Source: a virus
DNA length: 64,000 bases
Reading direction: 5' to 3' (one strand)
Virus record (IMG/VR): IMGVR_UViG_3300021520_000002
Coordinates: 186,001 to 250,000 of that record
Shown here: positions 15,167 through 23,643 of the stretch, piece by piece
How the letters are laid out: every line of letters starts with the position of its first letter
Position numbering within the stretch: position 1 is the stretch's first letter
Translations under genes and position numbers: made by a program
Notes under the pieces: generated by a model
Databases searched by the model: none
The model's input: the letters and a program-made list of their open reading frames with translations, nothing else
What the model was told of the DNA's origin: nothing

Positions 15167-15411
15167 TATTTTTCCCCATTTTGTTCTCTTGCTCTTTGTA
15201 TACTTAAATCAACAATTTTGTCTTGTAGTTTTTGTGCTGAATATTCTATTTCTGCATTAGTTTCAAGTTGTTTCACTTCTATTTCACCAGTTTTGACAAG
15301 ATCTGAGTCACTTCCGAAGAATAATGCTATGAAATGATTAGCTAACGTATCATAGGCATCTTCCATATTATTTGCTTCAAAGATAACATCAGCTACCATT
15401 CTAAATTTCAT
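15166..15411 (-). CDS. Hypothetical protein, 81 aa
   Basis: Not recognised; alternating beta/alpha with a helical C-terminus. AAGGAGGAATA precedes the ATG. One base shared with the next gene. A palindromic GCCGAT hairpin lies just upstream. Confidence 0.65.
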   Translation of the reverse strand: MKFRMVADVIFEANNMEDAYDTLANHFIALFFGSDSDLVKTGEIEVKQLETNAEIEYSAQKLQDKIVDLSIQRAREQNGEK

Positions 15412-15429
15412 TATTCCTCCTTAAGGTAA

Positions 15430-15467
15430 GTTATCGGCAAGATCTATTTCTAAATCTTGCCGATATT
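15430..15467. repeat. GCCGAT palindrome, copy 1 (hairpin after queE)
   Basis: TATCGGCAAGAT...ATCTTGCCGATA with a loop containing TAGAAATAG on the minus strand. It lies nine bases after the queE stop. Six near-identical copies occur in the window. Confidence 0.8.
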
Positions 15468-15475
15468 TTTATAAA

Positions 15476-16324
15476 TTATTTCTCCTTTTTAACATCCTCG
15501 AACTCATTTCTATGACTGAAATTATTGAATACAAATACATGCATTCTTGGACTGAATAAATATCCAGTTCTTAAACAATAATCTACTGAATCATAACATG
15601 AATCTCTAAAATCCTGTATGAATGTAAATTCATCAGCATAAGTTAAATAGTCTGGAGTTAAAGGCATAATAGATATTGGTACTTGAGGATTAACATCTTC
15701 AATGAATTTAGTAATATCTTTTTCTGTATCTTTACTGTATACAAATTTATAATTTGCCGATAATGAAAATGGATAAACACTCAATAACTGATTCAATAAT
15801 ACATTTTTAAGTTTAAACATTTCTATAATATATTCAACACCTTTAACTATAATAGATGGATAGTAGTCTGGATTAAGCTTTGGTGAAATATTTAATTGAA
15901 TATTAACTGGTGGAAAATCTATAGCAAAAAATGCATCATCCAACAAAGTTCCATTAGTTTCAATTTCAGCAACTCTAATATCTAAACTTTCACGTAAAGA
16001 AACTAATAATTTCTTCAGAAATATTTTATTTAAAAATGGTTCACCACCAGTAATAAGAACTCTGCTTATATTATATTCTTTAATATGAATTGAACAAGCT
16101 TCCATAAATAATTTCATTTGGTCATCATTATCAATTTTTATCGGCAAAGAATATATAGATTCTATATTTGGAACATCATTTAATTTTAAATTATTGGTCC
16201 ATTTAGTATCACACCATTCACAATTCAAATTACAATTTCCTAATCTAATTAACAAACACGGTTCTCCTGCTGATGGTCCTTCACCTTGGACCGTTGTACA
16301 TAACTGTGTTACTATTCCACTCAT
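15476..16324 (-). CDS. queE: 7-carboxy-7-deazaguanine synthase (radical SAM), 282 aa
   Basis: Converts 6-carboxytetrahydropterin to 7-carboxy-7-deazaguanine, the second-last stage before preQ0. VQGEGPSAGEPC at about 12-23, then CNLNCEWC with C31, C35, C38 (CxxxCxxC for the 4Fe-4S cluster and SAM) and LITGGEPFL near 89-97 are diagnostic of QueE. Longer than the minimal bacterial enzyme. With FolE2 at 47.4 kb and the DpdA-like protein at 22 kb it points to deazaguanine in phage DNA; QueD and QueC are not in the window. Confidence 0.9.
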   Translation of the reverse strand: MSGIVTQLCTTVQGEGPSAGEPCLLIRLGNCNLNCEWCDTKWTNNLKLNDVPNIESIYSLPIKIDNDDQMKLFMEACSIHIKEYNISRVLITGGEPFLNKIFLKKLLVSLRESLDIRVAEIETNGTLLDDAFFAIDFPPVNIQLNISPKLNPDYYPSIIVKGVEYIIEMFKLKNVLLNQLLSVYPFSLSANYKFVYSKDTEKDITKFIEDVNPQVPISIMPLTPDYLTYADEFTFIQDFRDSCYDSVDYCLRTGYLFSPRMHVFVFNNFSHRNEFEDVKKEK

Positions 16325-16728
16325 ACATTCTCCTTATTCATTATAGTTTTATCAGTTTCAATTGTGAAATCTAATTTTTCTTTTTCTTCTGGAACTGTTA
16401 AAGCAAATCCAAGAATAGTAAAATTATTACCATCATCATCTCTTCTAAACACTCCCAATCTTTTACCAAACACAACATCAGTCATTGATGCCATTAAACT
16501 AATAATAGTAAATCCTTCTTGATCTGTATCATATCTAGCAATTCCAATTTCTGGATATATAACTTCAAGATCTCTTAATTTATCTACATTTTCATTTACT
16601 GGAAATATCAAATTAAAAGTTTCATATTTTACTTCATAAGGTAAACACTGCCACATATGATTAATAATGATTAATAATTTCTTTTCTTGTTCATTCAACT
16701 CCCAACATGGGATAGTTCTCATTCTCAT
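16321..16728 (-). CDS. Hypothetical protein, 135 aa
   Basis: Not recognised. Strong AAAGGAGAATAA site; its end overlaps the queE start by four bases, so the pair is probably co-translated. It could assist QueE, but only the position suggests this. Confidence 0.65.
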   Translation of the reverse strand: MRMRTIPCWELNEQEKKLLIIINHMWQCLPYEVKYETFNLIFPVNENVDKLRDLEVIYPEIGIARYDTDQEGFTIISLMASMTDVVFGKRLGVFRRDDDGNNFTILGFALTVPEEKEKLDFTIETDKTIMNKENV

Positions 16729-16923
16729 TTATTCTCCTTTCCAACTTTCATTATTTAACTTAGTGAATAAAGAAATTAGAAAATTTATTCCATCTTCAGA
16801 TTTTATTCCTAAATTTTTAAAATCTTCTTTAGTTTTATTCTCAAGAAACTCTAATAAATATTTAATTTCTTGTCTATTTAATTCGATAATAAATTTAGTT
16901 TCAACTTTCATTTCCACAGTTAT
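16729..16923 (-). CDS. Small helical protein, 64 aa
   Basis: A GTG start at 16923 is favoured by AAGGAG eight bases upstream; ATG at 16917 is the alternative. KFIIELNRQEIKYLLEFLEN and what follows look like a helical hairpin. Not recognised. Confidence 0.6.
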   Translation of the reverse strand: MTVEMKVETKFIIELNRQEIKYLLEFLENKTKEDFKNLGIKSEDGINFLISLFTKLNNESWKGE

Positions 16924-17064
16924 TTCTCCTTTATCTTGTAAATGTTAAAATTTCATTATTACAACCACTCAAATGTAAATGAAATAGTTGTTTAAATCCA
17001 GAGAATATTAATCGTTTACAACAATCTTCCTAAAGAATCGTTTATTGATTTTATATTTGGTTCA

Positions 17065-17160
17065 TCAATTTTCATCTAATGATAAAGATCCATAAATTGT
17101 TATATCATCTGCTCTAATATGAATTTCATCTATTTCTTGTTCACAACTTGGACATTTCAT
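17065..17160 (-). CDS. Mini zinc-knuckle peptide, 31 aa
   Basis: MKCPSCEQEIDEIHIRADD begins after GAGGGAATAAAA. It has one CxxC and the same N-terminal pattern (M-x-C-P-x-C) as several other small proteins here. The roughly 140 bases after it (16924-17064) hold nothing I can assign. Confidence 0.5.
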   Translation of the reverse strand: MKCPSCEQEIDEIHIRADDITIYGSLSLDEN

Positions 17161-17162
17161 TT

Positions 17163-17468
17163 TTATTCCCTCTTTTCTATTTCTATTTTTGATGCTAAGT
17201 TAGGATGATTTCCTTCTTCATTATAAATAGCATTTTCAGTTAAAGATCTCATTGCCATTTTCCAACCAACATAAGTTTTATCATTTTCGAAATAATTATT
17301 TTCTTCATCTTCAAAAACTCCTGTAACTGTAAATGCTCTTACATCATGTTCTGGAATATGATCTTCACAAAACACTTCAATTTCATCTCTTTGTGTATCA
17401 TAATCACCAAGATGAACTGGTAACTTTGCATCACATTCTTTACATTTATGATAATAACAGTCACACAT
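17163..17468 (-). CDS. Cys/His-rich hypothetical protein, 101 aa
   Basis: N-terminus MCDCYYHKCKECDAKLP, then CEDHIPEH: four or more metal ligands, probably one zinc site. C-terminal part unknown. Confidence 0.65.
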   Translation of the reverse strand: MCDCYYHKCKECDAKLPVHLGDYDTQRDEIEVFCEDHIPEHDVRAFTVTGVFEDEENNYFENDKTYVGWKMAMRSLTENAIYNEEGNHPNLASKIEIEKRE

Positions 17469-17480
17469 TGATTTCCTCCT

Positions 17481-17645
17481 TTACTTATAGTATTCATCAG
17501 ATATTAAAAGTTGAATTTCTATTATATCATCTTCAGTAAAATCAGGATAAGCAAGTTTAAAATCTTCTGTATCCCATTCACTTCTATCATCAATTAAATT
17601 ATTTTTAATAATTTCATTAAAAAGCTCTTTTACTTTATCTGACAT
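17481..17645 (-). CDS. Small acidic protein, 54 aa
   Basis: Start placed at MSDKVKELF, with GGAAG five bases upstream; an 11-codon extension is possible. Two helices with DDRSEWDTEDFKLAYPDF between. Not recognised. Confidence 0.55.
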   Translation of the reverse strand: MSDKVKELFNEIIKNNLIDDRSEWDTEDFKLAYPDFTEDDIIEIQLLISDEYYK

Positions 17646-17646
17646 T

Positions 17647-18195
17647 TTAACTTCCATTTCTACCAGTTTCATAAACAACTGGTTCTGATTTACTTTTTAA
17701 TTCTTGTTTAATAAGTTGTTCTTTTTTATTAATATATGTAGACCACCAATTTTTTATTGTTTTATATTTATTACCATGAATACTTTCATCTCTGTTATCT
17801 TTAAGTCGATCATCTAATTGTATTTCTGTTTCTGGATTTAAATGAATAGTGTGACACACATCTTCATAAAATCCACCCCATAATAATCTTACTTGTTCAT
17901 CAGGATGTTTATATCCTATAATTTCAGCTGAGTGTATTAAATGAGTTACAAAATGTAATGGATAACTATCAATATCTTCATAAAAATTCTGCATATCATT
18001 AGTTAAATTATTTACATTCATATAAGAACTTCCTTCTCCACCTGCATCATGAAGAATGGTTTTTCTTAATTCTCTTACTATTCCTTTTGTTGGATCGTTT
18101 TTTCGAGTACCATCACAACCACGAATAGCTGTAATAACTACAGTTTGTTGCATCCAAGACAAGTTAAATAACCAGTCTTGTAAAACTGATTTCAT
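17647..18195 (-). CDS. Conserved-looking phage protein, 182 aa
   Basis: WMQQTVVITAIRGCDG, HFVTHLIHSAEIIGYKHPD and the Trp-rich C-terminal region suggest a compact, conserved enzyme-like fold with His/Asp residues, but I cannot name the family. AAGGAGCTAAAA precedes the ATG. Confidence 0.7.
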   Translation of the reverse strand: MKSVLQDWLFNLSWMQQTVVITAIRGCDGTRKNDPTKGIVRELRKTILHDAGGEGSSYMNVNNLTNDMQNFYEDIDSYPLHFVTHLIHSAEIIGYKHPDEQVRLLWGGFYEDVCHTIHLNPETEIQLDDRLKDNRDESIHGNKYKTIKNWWSTYINKKEQLIKQELKSKSEPVVYETGRNGS

Positions 18196-18205
18196 TTTTA
18201 GCTCC

Positions 18206-19690
18206 TTAAACTGGTCTATGTTTTAACATTTTCTGAAGACATGTATCACATCTTCCACAAGTTTCTGTTCTCGAATAATCATCAAAATAATCAAGAATCT
18301 TTAACATTCTACAACTTTTATCATCTGAAATGAAATCAACCATTTCATAGAGAGTTGCAATTCTAGCTGATCTTTTTTGTTCAAGAGAAGTGGAATCAAA
18401 ACTTAGATAAAAATTTAAATCTTTGTTAATTAAATATTTGCCATTGGCAAGGGTTTCAATAAATTTGTTTCCCCTGAGTTGAGCCACACATCCATTAACA
18501 TAAAATTCTTTCATAAAATAACCACAATCTTTACCCATTTCTTTTTGAGTTTTTGAAATTATATTATTTTCATCGGCAGTTTCTTTACACCAGTTCCAGA
18601 AATTTAAAATATCTTGAATAGGTGGATAGGACATATTGATTAAGAATTTTTGTAAATTGGTATCTTTTTCAGCGTCAGTAAAAATTATACATTCTGCACC
18701 TTTTCCATCTCTAGAAGCTCTACCAATTTCTTGATAATAATTCTCAAGACTACTTGGAAGTCCAGCATGCATAACAAATCTAACATCTGATTTATCAATA
18801 CCCATACCAAAAGCAATAGTAGCTACAATTATTCCACCAGTTGCGAACCAGTTATTTTGAATGGTATCTCTTTCAGTACTTGTTAAACCAGCATGATAAA
18901 ATACTGATTGTATTTTATCTTTTTGTAACTCTTTACATATACTTTCAGCTAATTTTTTAGTTGGAGTATATATAATTCCAGTTGTTATTCCTGATTGTTT
19001 TAGTATTGAAACTTTTCTTTTAATATGGTCCATTTTTGAATCACTTGTACATCTTTTAACAGTTATTTTAAGATCAGGTCGATAAAATCCTTTAACAAAT
19101 TTTGTAGCATTTGTAATGTTTAATTGTGTACAAATATCGGCTTGAACTCTTTTTGTAGCTGTTGCAGTTAATGCTATAACTTGATTGGGGTTTAGAAATT
19201 TAATAGCGTCTTTTAATAATCTATATGAAGGTCTAAAATCATGACCTTGTGTACTAATACAATGTGATTCGTCAACGGCAAATAAACTAATTTTATTATA
19301 TGTTTTCAATTCATCAATAAAAATTTTATCACCAAATCTTTCTGGTGCTACGTATAAAAGTTTTAATTGTTGATTCATTAATTTAAAACTAATATTATCT
19401 TTTTCTTTATCAGTCATACTTGAATTATAGAAATCTGCCGATATTCCTTTTGATTTTAAAGCATCAACTTGATCTTTCATTAAACTAATCAATGGAGATA
19501 TAACTATTGTTAGACCATCCATTAAAAGTGAAGGAAGTTGATACATTAAGCTCTTGCCGCTAGCAGTTGGAAATACAGCTAAAATTCCTTTATGATTTTC
19601 TCTATCAAATGTTGCATTTATAACTTCTTCCTGTCCGGATCTGAAACTATTAAATCCAAAGTAATCTTGTAGAATTTTATGTTTTTCCAT
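18206..19690 (-). CDS. recQ: RecQ-type DNA helicase, 494 aa
   Basis: 3'-5' DNA helicase. FGFNSFRSGQ (motif 0, 11-20), PTASGKS (Walker A, 41-47), DESHCISTQGHDFRPSY (motif II and the RecQ aromatic-rich loop), ALTATAT (motif III), GIATIAFGMGID-type motif V (ATIAFGMGIDKSDVRFV) and YYQEIGRASRDG (motif VI). The C-terminus has the RecQ zinc site: CR, then CGRCDTC. No HRDC domain, so shorter than E. coli RecQ. Start set at MEKHK, with AAAGGAGAAC before it, not the upstream MGVYNN. Confidence 0.93.
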   Translation of the reverse strand: MEKHKILQDYFGFNSFRSGQEEVINATFDRENHKGILAVFPTASGKSLMYQLPSLLMDGLTIVISPLISLMKDQVDALKSKGISADFYNSSMTDKEKDNISFKLMNQQLKLLYVAPERFGDKIFIDELKTYNKISLFAVDESHCISTQGHDFRPSYRLLKDAIKFLNPNQVIALTATATKRVQADICTQLNITNATKFVKGFYRPDLKITVKRCTSDSKMDHIKRKVSILKQSGITTGIIYTPTKKLAESICKELQKDKIQSVFYHAGLTSTERDTIQNNWFATGGIIVATIAFGMGIDKSDVRFVMHAGLPSSLENYYQEIGRASRDGKGAECIIFTDAEKDTNLQKFLINMSYPPIQDILNFWNWCKETADENNIISKTQKEMGKDCGYFMKEFYVNGCVAQLRGNKFIETLANGKYLINKDLNFYLSFDSTSLEQKRSARIATLYEMVDFISDDKSCRMLKILDYFDDYSRTETCGRCDTCLQKMLKHRPV

Positions 19691-19701
19691 TGTTCTCCTT
19701 T

Positions 19702-19923
19702 TTAAATTATTATATACTCCCATTTATAATCAAAATAATCTTGATAACAAAATGGACTAGCAACTAGTTGAGGTGTTCCTTTTCTTTGTACATATTGTAA
19801 CCATAATTTAACTTTTCTTCCATTTCTTTCAAATATTGTAATAGGATACCAAGCAAACCACTTATGCCAGTGAGTATAATATTCTTTTTTTGATTTATGA
19901 GTTTTTCCAGCTTTCCATATCAT
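19702..19923 (-). CDS. Small Trp/Tyr-rich protein, 73 aa
   Basis: High aromatic content (WHKWFAWYPITIFERNGRKVKLW) and Lys-rich N-terminus; resembles small phage proteins of unknown role. GGAGAAATTAA before ATG. Confidence 0.65.
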   Translation of the reverse strand: MIWKAGKTHKSKKEYYTHWHKWFAWYPITIFERNGRKVKLWLQYVQRKGTPQLVASPFCYQDYFDYKWEYIII

Positions 19924-20102
19924 TTAATTTCTCCATTATCATCACACATTAATGTAACTGATAGTTCCTTTAAAATTTTCCATTTTTGTCCATATGTATC
20001 ACCATTTTTAATCTTTTTAAAAGCTTCTTCTGCTGTTTCAACAGCTTCTAAACGCCATCCTTCTGATCCATAATCAATAGCTAAATATATTTGATTTTTC
20101 AT
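19920..20102 (-). CDS. Hypothetical protein, 60 aa
   Basis: MKNQIYLAIDYGSEGWRLEA...EEAFKKI: a small alpha/beta protein, unknown. Overlaps the next gene by four bases. Confidence 0.65.
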   Translation of the reverse strand: MKNQIYLAIDYGSEGWRLEAVETAEEAFKKIKNGDTYGQKWKILKELSVTLMCDDNGEIK

Positions 20103-20341
20103 ATTTTATCCAAATTACTATTTTTAATTGATTCAAGAATTTTTTTATGGGTCATTATAACAAAACTTTTATCTCGAAGTGAGATACCCACCCTTTTAAA
20201 ATGTTTTTTAATATCTTCTTTATTTGACATAGTTGGAGATTGTTTACATCTAATAATACAACACCCACCATTAGTAATAAAATCACCTATTTCCATTTGA
20301 TCATAAACTTTATTAAATGTTCCACATATTACTTTGTTCAT
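20099..20341 (-). CDS. Hypothetical protein, 80 aa
   Basis: Contains GDFITNGGCCIIRC; unknown. Its start is coupled (ATGA) to the 50 aa gene upstream, with AATTGGAGGACAA before the ATG. Confidence 0.65.
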   Translation of the reverse strand: MNKVICGTFNKVYDQMEIGDFITNGGCCIIRCKQSPTMSNKEDIKKHFKRVGISLRDKSFVIMTHKKILESIKNSNLDKI

Positions 20342-20490
20342 TTGTCCTCCAATTTAATCCACGCATCATGTAGTTTTTCAATAAGCCATTTCATATCTTT
20401 TATAATCTCATTTTCTTTTTCTTTTGGAATATGATTTAATTGATATGATATTTTTTCTAACTTTTCAACATCCTCAAAAGGTATTTTCAT
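20338..20490 (-). CDS. Small helical protein, 50 aa
   Basis: ATG at 20490 follows AGGAGAAAAA. The product MKIPFEDVEKLEKISYQLNH and following residues form an amphipathic helix pair. It ends ATGA-coupled to the 80 aa gene. Confidence 0.65.
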   Translation of the reverse strand: MKIPFEDVEKLEKISYQLNHIPKEKENEIIKDMKWLIEKLHDAWIKLEDK

Positions 20491-20498
20491 TTTTTCTC

Positions 20499-20630
20499 CT
20501 ATTCTTCCCAACAACCTTCACAATCACAACCTTCTATATTACAACCTTGCCAACCATGATCATCAGGATCATGATCACAACTACATCCAAAAAAACCTAT
20601 CTGTTCATCTTCATATTCTTCTTCATACAT
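20499..20630 (-). CDS. Cys/Asp-rich mini-protein, 43 aa
   Basis: MYEEEYEDEQIGFFGCSCDH, then CNIEGCDCEGC: six cysteines in 25 residues with Asp/His, so a metal-binding peptide is likely. AAAGGAGTTAAAA precedes the ATG; ends in TAG. First gene after the promoter at 20680-20705. Confidence 0.65.
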   Translation of the reverse strand: MYEEEYEDEQIGFFGCSCDHDPDDHGWQGCNIEGCDCEGCWEE

Positions 20631-20656
20631 TTTTAACTCCTTCAAAATAAGAAATA

Positions 20657-20682
20657 GAGAAGGAAATATTTATCCTTCTCTA
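20657..20682 (-). other. Hairpin at the 5' end of the mini-protein mRNA
   Basis: AGAGAAGGA-taaatat-TTCCTTCTCT lies immediately downstream of box B, so the transcript would begin with this stem; perhaps a 5' stabiliser. Confidence 0.5.
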
Positions 20683-20706
20683 TATTATTTCTATATGAAA
20701 CTAATT
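20680..20706 (-). promoter_or_regulatory. Phage promoter
   Basis: TTTCATATAGAAATAATATA on the minus strand, overlapping the end of the 63 aa gene. Box B is perfect; box A is ATTAAT. Confidence 0.75.
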
Positions 20707-20896
20707 AATCTACAATTTCAGAAGCTCTCTTTCGAGCATCTTTAATTACATCATAATGTTCATAAATTATATCAAATGTTTTAAACATATCATCAATTGT
20801 AATATTTTTTACTTTCTCTCCCTCAATCCTTTCCTCTTTATCAATATCCATTAATACTTTATGTCTAGCTTCATTCATAGGACAAGAATCTCTCAT
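20705..20896 (-). CDS. Small acidic helical protein, 63 aa
   Basis: Not recognised; MRDSCPMNEARHKVLMDIDK start, all-helical prediction. Overlaps the upstream gene by four bases. Confidence 0.6.
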   Translation of the reverse strand: MRDSCPMNEARHKVLMDIDKEERIEGEKVKNITIDDMFKTFDIIYEHYDVIKDARKRASEIVD

Positions 20897-21351
20897 GATT
20901 TTATCCTCTCATTATATACTACTTGTGATAATAGTTTTAAATCTTTATAAGCTAATTCAAATTCATCACAAATAATTTTAGATCTAATTTTATTATCGGC
21001 AACTTCTTCTTCAGTAAATGTATGATCATCTTTAAATTTTTCTGGAAATTTTTGTTCTAATAGAAAATATGGAAAATGTATCCAATCATTTTTAATTTTT
21101 CTAAAACACCATTGTTGAATTGGATCACAAACAAATACATGAAATAAATCTGCAGTTGTACCATAATAATCATATAAATTAGTTACTTCTCCATCTATTT
21201 TGATTTTGATTTTTGGAAGAGGAATTGGTGGTATAAAATGACAAATCCAGGATATACAAGATTCGATTATAAATATATACCAAGGTGCCTCTTCTAATAT
21301 AACACTGCCGGTAAACCAAAAATTATTAATTCCTATTCCCCATCTAGTCAT
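20893..21351 (-). CDS. Hypothetical protein, 152 aa
   Basis: N-terminal hydrophobic, Trp-rich stretch (WYIFIIESCISWICHFIPPI) that could contact membrane; remainder charged. Resembles small adaptor proteins of phages but no family identified. Confidence 0.65.
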   Translation of the reverse strand: MTRWGIGINNFWFTGSVILEEAPWYIFIIESCISWICHFIPPIPLPKIKIKIDGEVTNLYDYYGTTADLFHVFVCDPIQQWCFRKIKNDWIHFPYFLLEQKFPEKFKDDHTFTEEEVADNKIRSKIICDEFELAYKDLKLLSQVVYNERIKS

Positions 21352-21354
21352 AAT

Positions 21355-21816
21355 TTACTCCTCATTCTTTTCTAATTCTTCAAAATGTTTTAACATCTTT
21401 TCTTCACTAGGATTAAATCCTCTTGCACAATCTTCTAAACATTCTAATCCGTAAGTTAATTTGTATATTTCTATAAGATATTTTTTAATTTCTAAAAAAC
21501 CATATTCTTTAGCGATTTCAATTGGTAATAATAAATAATCTGAGTACCAATTTTCTTCTGATTTAAATTCTCCAACTACTCTTTTTACATCTTCTAGTGT
21601 GCCACCAGTAATAATAGCACAAATTGAATTTGTGATATAATCATTTTTTATTTGATTTACATAGTTTATTCCTATTATAGGTGTTATGAATATATCTGCA
21701 TTCATCTTTTTTTCTTTAATATCTTGTTCTGAATTATTTCTTTCATCACAGATAACGATAAAATTATTATCATCTATTTGTTCAATTTCTTTTTCTGATA
21801 AATTATTAATATTCAT
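21355..21816 (-). CDS. Ankyrin-like hypothetical protein, 153 aa
   Basis: The segments ITGGTLEDVKRVVGEF and LPIEIAKEYGFLEIKKYLIE follow the helix-turn-helix spacing of ankyrin repeats (G-xLExVKxLV, PLxIAxExGxxEIxKYL). Two repeats at most. Would mediate protein binding. ATGA-coupled to the gene upstream. Confidence 0.55.
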   Translation of the reverse strand: MNINNLSEKEIEQIDDNNFIVICDERNNSEQDIKEKKMNADIFITPIIGINYVNQIKNDYITNSICAIITGGTLEDVKRVVGEFKSEENWYSDYLLLPIEIAKEYGFLEIKKYLIEIYKLTYGLECLEDCARGFNPSEEKMLKHFEELEKNEE

Positions 21817-21968
21817 AGATTTTTATCCACAATTTTAAACCATTTTTCTTTTATTTCTTCTTGAATATCTTCATCAATATTTTCCCATTCATTTCCTAGA
21901 CCTTTACGATCACAAATATCTTCAATAATATCATTTACTATATTTTTTATTGTTTCTTCAGTTACCAT
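21813..21968 (-). CDS. Small acidic protein, 51 aa
   Basis: ATG at 21968 after AAAGGAGGAATAA. MVTEETIKNIVNDIIEDICD and a charged helical tail. Lies directly after the tRNA. Not recognised. Confidence 0.65.
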   Translation of the reverse strand: MVTEETIKNIVNDIIEDICDRKGLGNEWENIDEDIQEEIKEKWFKIVDKNL

Positions 21969-21988
21969 TTATTCCTCCTTTGTAAAAA

Positions 21989-22062
21989 TGGGAATGGATG
22001 GAATTGAACCAACAGTCTCTGGATTATCGATCCAGTGCTTCAGCCATTTAAGCTACATTCCC
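21989..22062 (-). tRNA. tRNA, anticodon GAU (Ile) with C at position 33
   Basis: Cloverleaf: acceptor GGGAATG/CATTCCC (7 bp), D-arm GCTT/AAGC with GG in the loop, anticodon arm CTGGA-TCGATAA-TCCAG, T-arm with TTCAATT loop and one mismatch in GTTGG/CCATC. Discriminator A; CCA is not encoded. The central triplet GAT gives tRNA-Ile, but the base before it is C instead of the nearly universal U33, so decoding ability is uncertain. Confidence 0.85.
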
Positions 22063-22071
22063 AATGTTTAA

Positions 22072-23382
22072 TTACTCCTGTAAATCGAAAGGGAAACCTA
22101 TTAAGGATATAAACTTCTCAACTAATTTTTCTAGTTCAGCTTCATGTCTTCCATTGTTCCACCATTGATTAAATGCGAAACAATATTGAAAGTTGATGAG
22201 ATTCTTTTTAGTTCTATTACCAAATATTAAAGGAAATTTAATTTCTAACTTTTTTAATATCGGCATGATCTTATTTTTGAAACTATTAAAATTATTAGTT
22301 TCAATAAACATATCTAATATATTATTTTTTTCAATTTCTTCATCAATAATTTTATCTATTGTTGTTTGTGTAATAACATTTAATAAACTCGCCATTCTAG
22401 TTTCTTCTACGTTCTTACCATTCTTAACATGATTTAAATCTCTAATAACTGTTTCTAAAACTTTTTCATCCTCAATAACTATATGCATAAAATCAATTAC
22501 ATTGTGAGCATAATCACAAATATATCCATTATCTATAGGAATAAACATAATTTGTTCTTTTAATTTATACAAACCACTAAGTGAATAATTTACAGTATCA
22601 TAAGTAATTTGAGCTTTACACATTCTATCTTTTAAATAAATTCTATTAAACAGTTTATGCATAAAGGACATAATTATACGATCATGAAGACCATATACAC
22701 CTAAGATGTGTATAATACTTTTATAATCTAAATTTTTATCATAGATTGTTTTAAGAATTTTATAAGCCATAGCTATGAAAGGACTGAATTTAATTCCTGT
22801 TATTCCTCTAAGAGAAACAAGTCCACCCACAGCAAAGTTCTTTAAATTCATATTATCGGCAAGATTTTCTTCATAAACTCTTTTCCAAATATTATATTGT
22901 TTTAAGAGTTTAAACTGCCAAACGAAAATGAATTTATTCCACAGTTCAGGATTTTTATTTAAAACTTTTACTGATTCTGAAATTGATCTTGAATTTGATT
23001 CATAGATTGTTTTAATGTTATTGTTTTCTGGATACTTTAGAAATATTGGTATATCTAAACTAAAGATATAATCACAATTATCTGGAGCATCTTTTTCTAA
23101 AAACATATTATAACATTCTGTAAATTTTGCAACATCTCTTGGAGATACATCTCCTGCTATAATTGAATATCCACCACTATCTACAAAGAATTTACGACCA
23201 CCATCCAGAACTTGCCGATATAATTTAATTTCTTCGGTAACTCTATGAAGAGTATCAAATCCAAAATTACCCTGTCTCAATCCTTTAATTAAACTGAATA
23301 AATAATTGTTTACATGTTGATCAATTAATTTCAATTGATTTGGTTCTATTATATCTCCTGTTGTGTGTATGTATTCAAACAT
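22072..23382 (-). CDS. dpdA: DpdA-like transglycosylase (TGT superfamily), 436 aa
   Basis: FVDSGGYSII at about 67-75 matches the TGT catalytic/base-binding DSGG(F/Y)Q region; DYIFSLDIPIF near 105 and FAVGGLVSLRGI near 200 correspond to the second Asp and the GGLxxGE loop. The remainder differs from bacterial Tgt, and no CxCxxC zinc site is evident. Phage TGT relatives of this kind (DpdA) exchange guanine in DNA for 7-deazaguanine. FolE2 and QueE in the same genome favour DNA over tRNA modification. The exact DpdA subfamily cannot be judged. Confidence 0.75.
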   Translation of the reverse strand: MFEYIHTTGDIIEPNQLKLIDQHVNNYLFSLIKGLRQGNFGFDTLHRVTEEIKLYRQVLDGGRKFFVDSGGYSIIAGDVSPRDVAKFTECYNMFLEKDAPDNCDYIFSLDIPIFLKYPENNNIKTIYESNSRSISESVKVLNKNPELWNKFIFVWQFKLLKQYNIWKRVYEENLADNMNLKNFAVGGLVSLRGITGIKFSPFIAMAYKILKTIYDKNLDYKSIIHILGVYGLHDRIIMSFMHKLFNRIYLKDRMCKAQITYDTVNYSLSGLYKLKEQIMFIPIDNGYICDYAHNVIDFMHIVIEDEKVLETVIRDLNHVKNGKNVEETRMASLLNVITQTTIDKIIDEEIEKNNILDMFIETNNFNSFKNKIMPILKKLEIKFPLIFGNRTKKNLINFQYCFAFNQWWNNGRHEAELEKLVEKFISLIGFPFDLQE

Positions 23383-23384
23383 TT

Positions 23385-23630
23385 TTAACTCTCCACTATT
23401 TTCTTTTTCAGAATTTTAAAACTCACATAATCTGGAACAATTAAATTATTTGCTGCTCCCGATAATACATTTCTAATTGCTCTTTGAATCAATTCAATAT
23501 TTTGGGGTGTCATTTCTGTCATCTCTCTATGAATTTGACAAATTAATGCATCTCCTTCTTCAATCAATATATTATCTTCTGAAATTATATCACCAAAAAT
23601 ATCAGTTAGTTGTAGTAGAATTGTTTTCAT
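23385..23630 (-). CDS. Hypothetical protein, 81 aa, paralogue of the 73 aa protein
   Basis: ILLQLTDIFGDIISEDNILI then GDALICQI, ending NLIVPDYVSFKILKK, parallels the protein at 24908-25129 over its whole length. It sits next to the dpdA-like gene, with the paralogue next to the HD hydrolase. Function unknown. Confidence 0.65.
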   Translation of the reverse strand: MKTILLQLTDIFGDIISEDNILIEEGDALICQIHREMTEMTPQNIELIQRAIRNVLSGAANNLIVPDYVSFKILKKKIVES

Positions 23631-23643
23631 TTTTTACTCCTTC

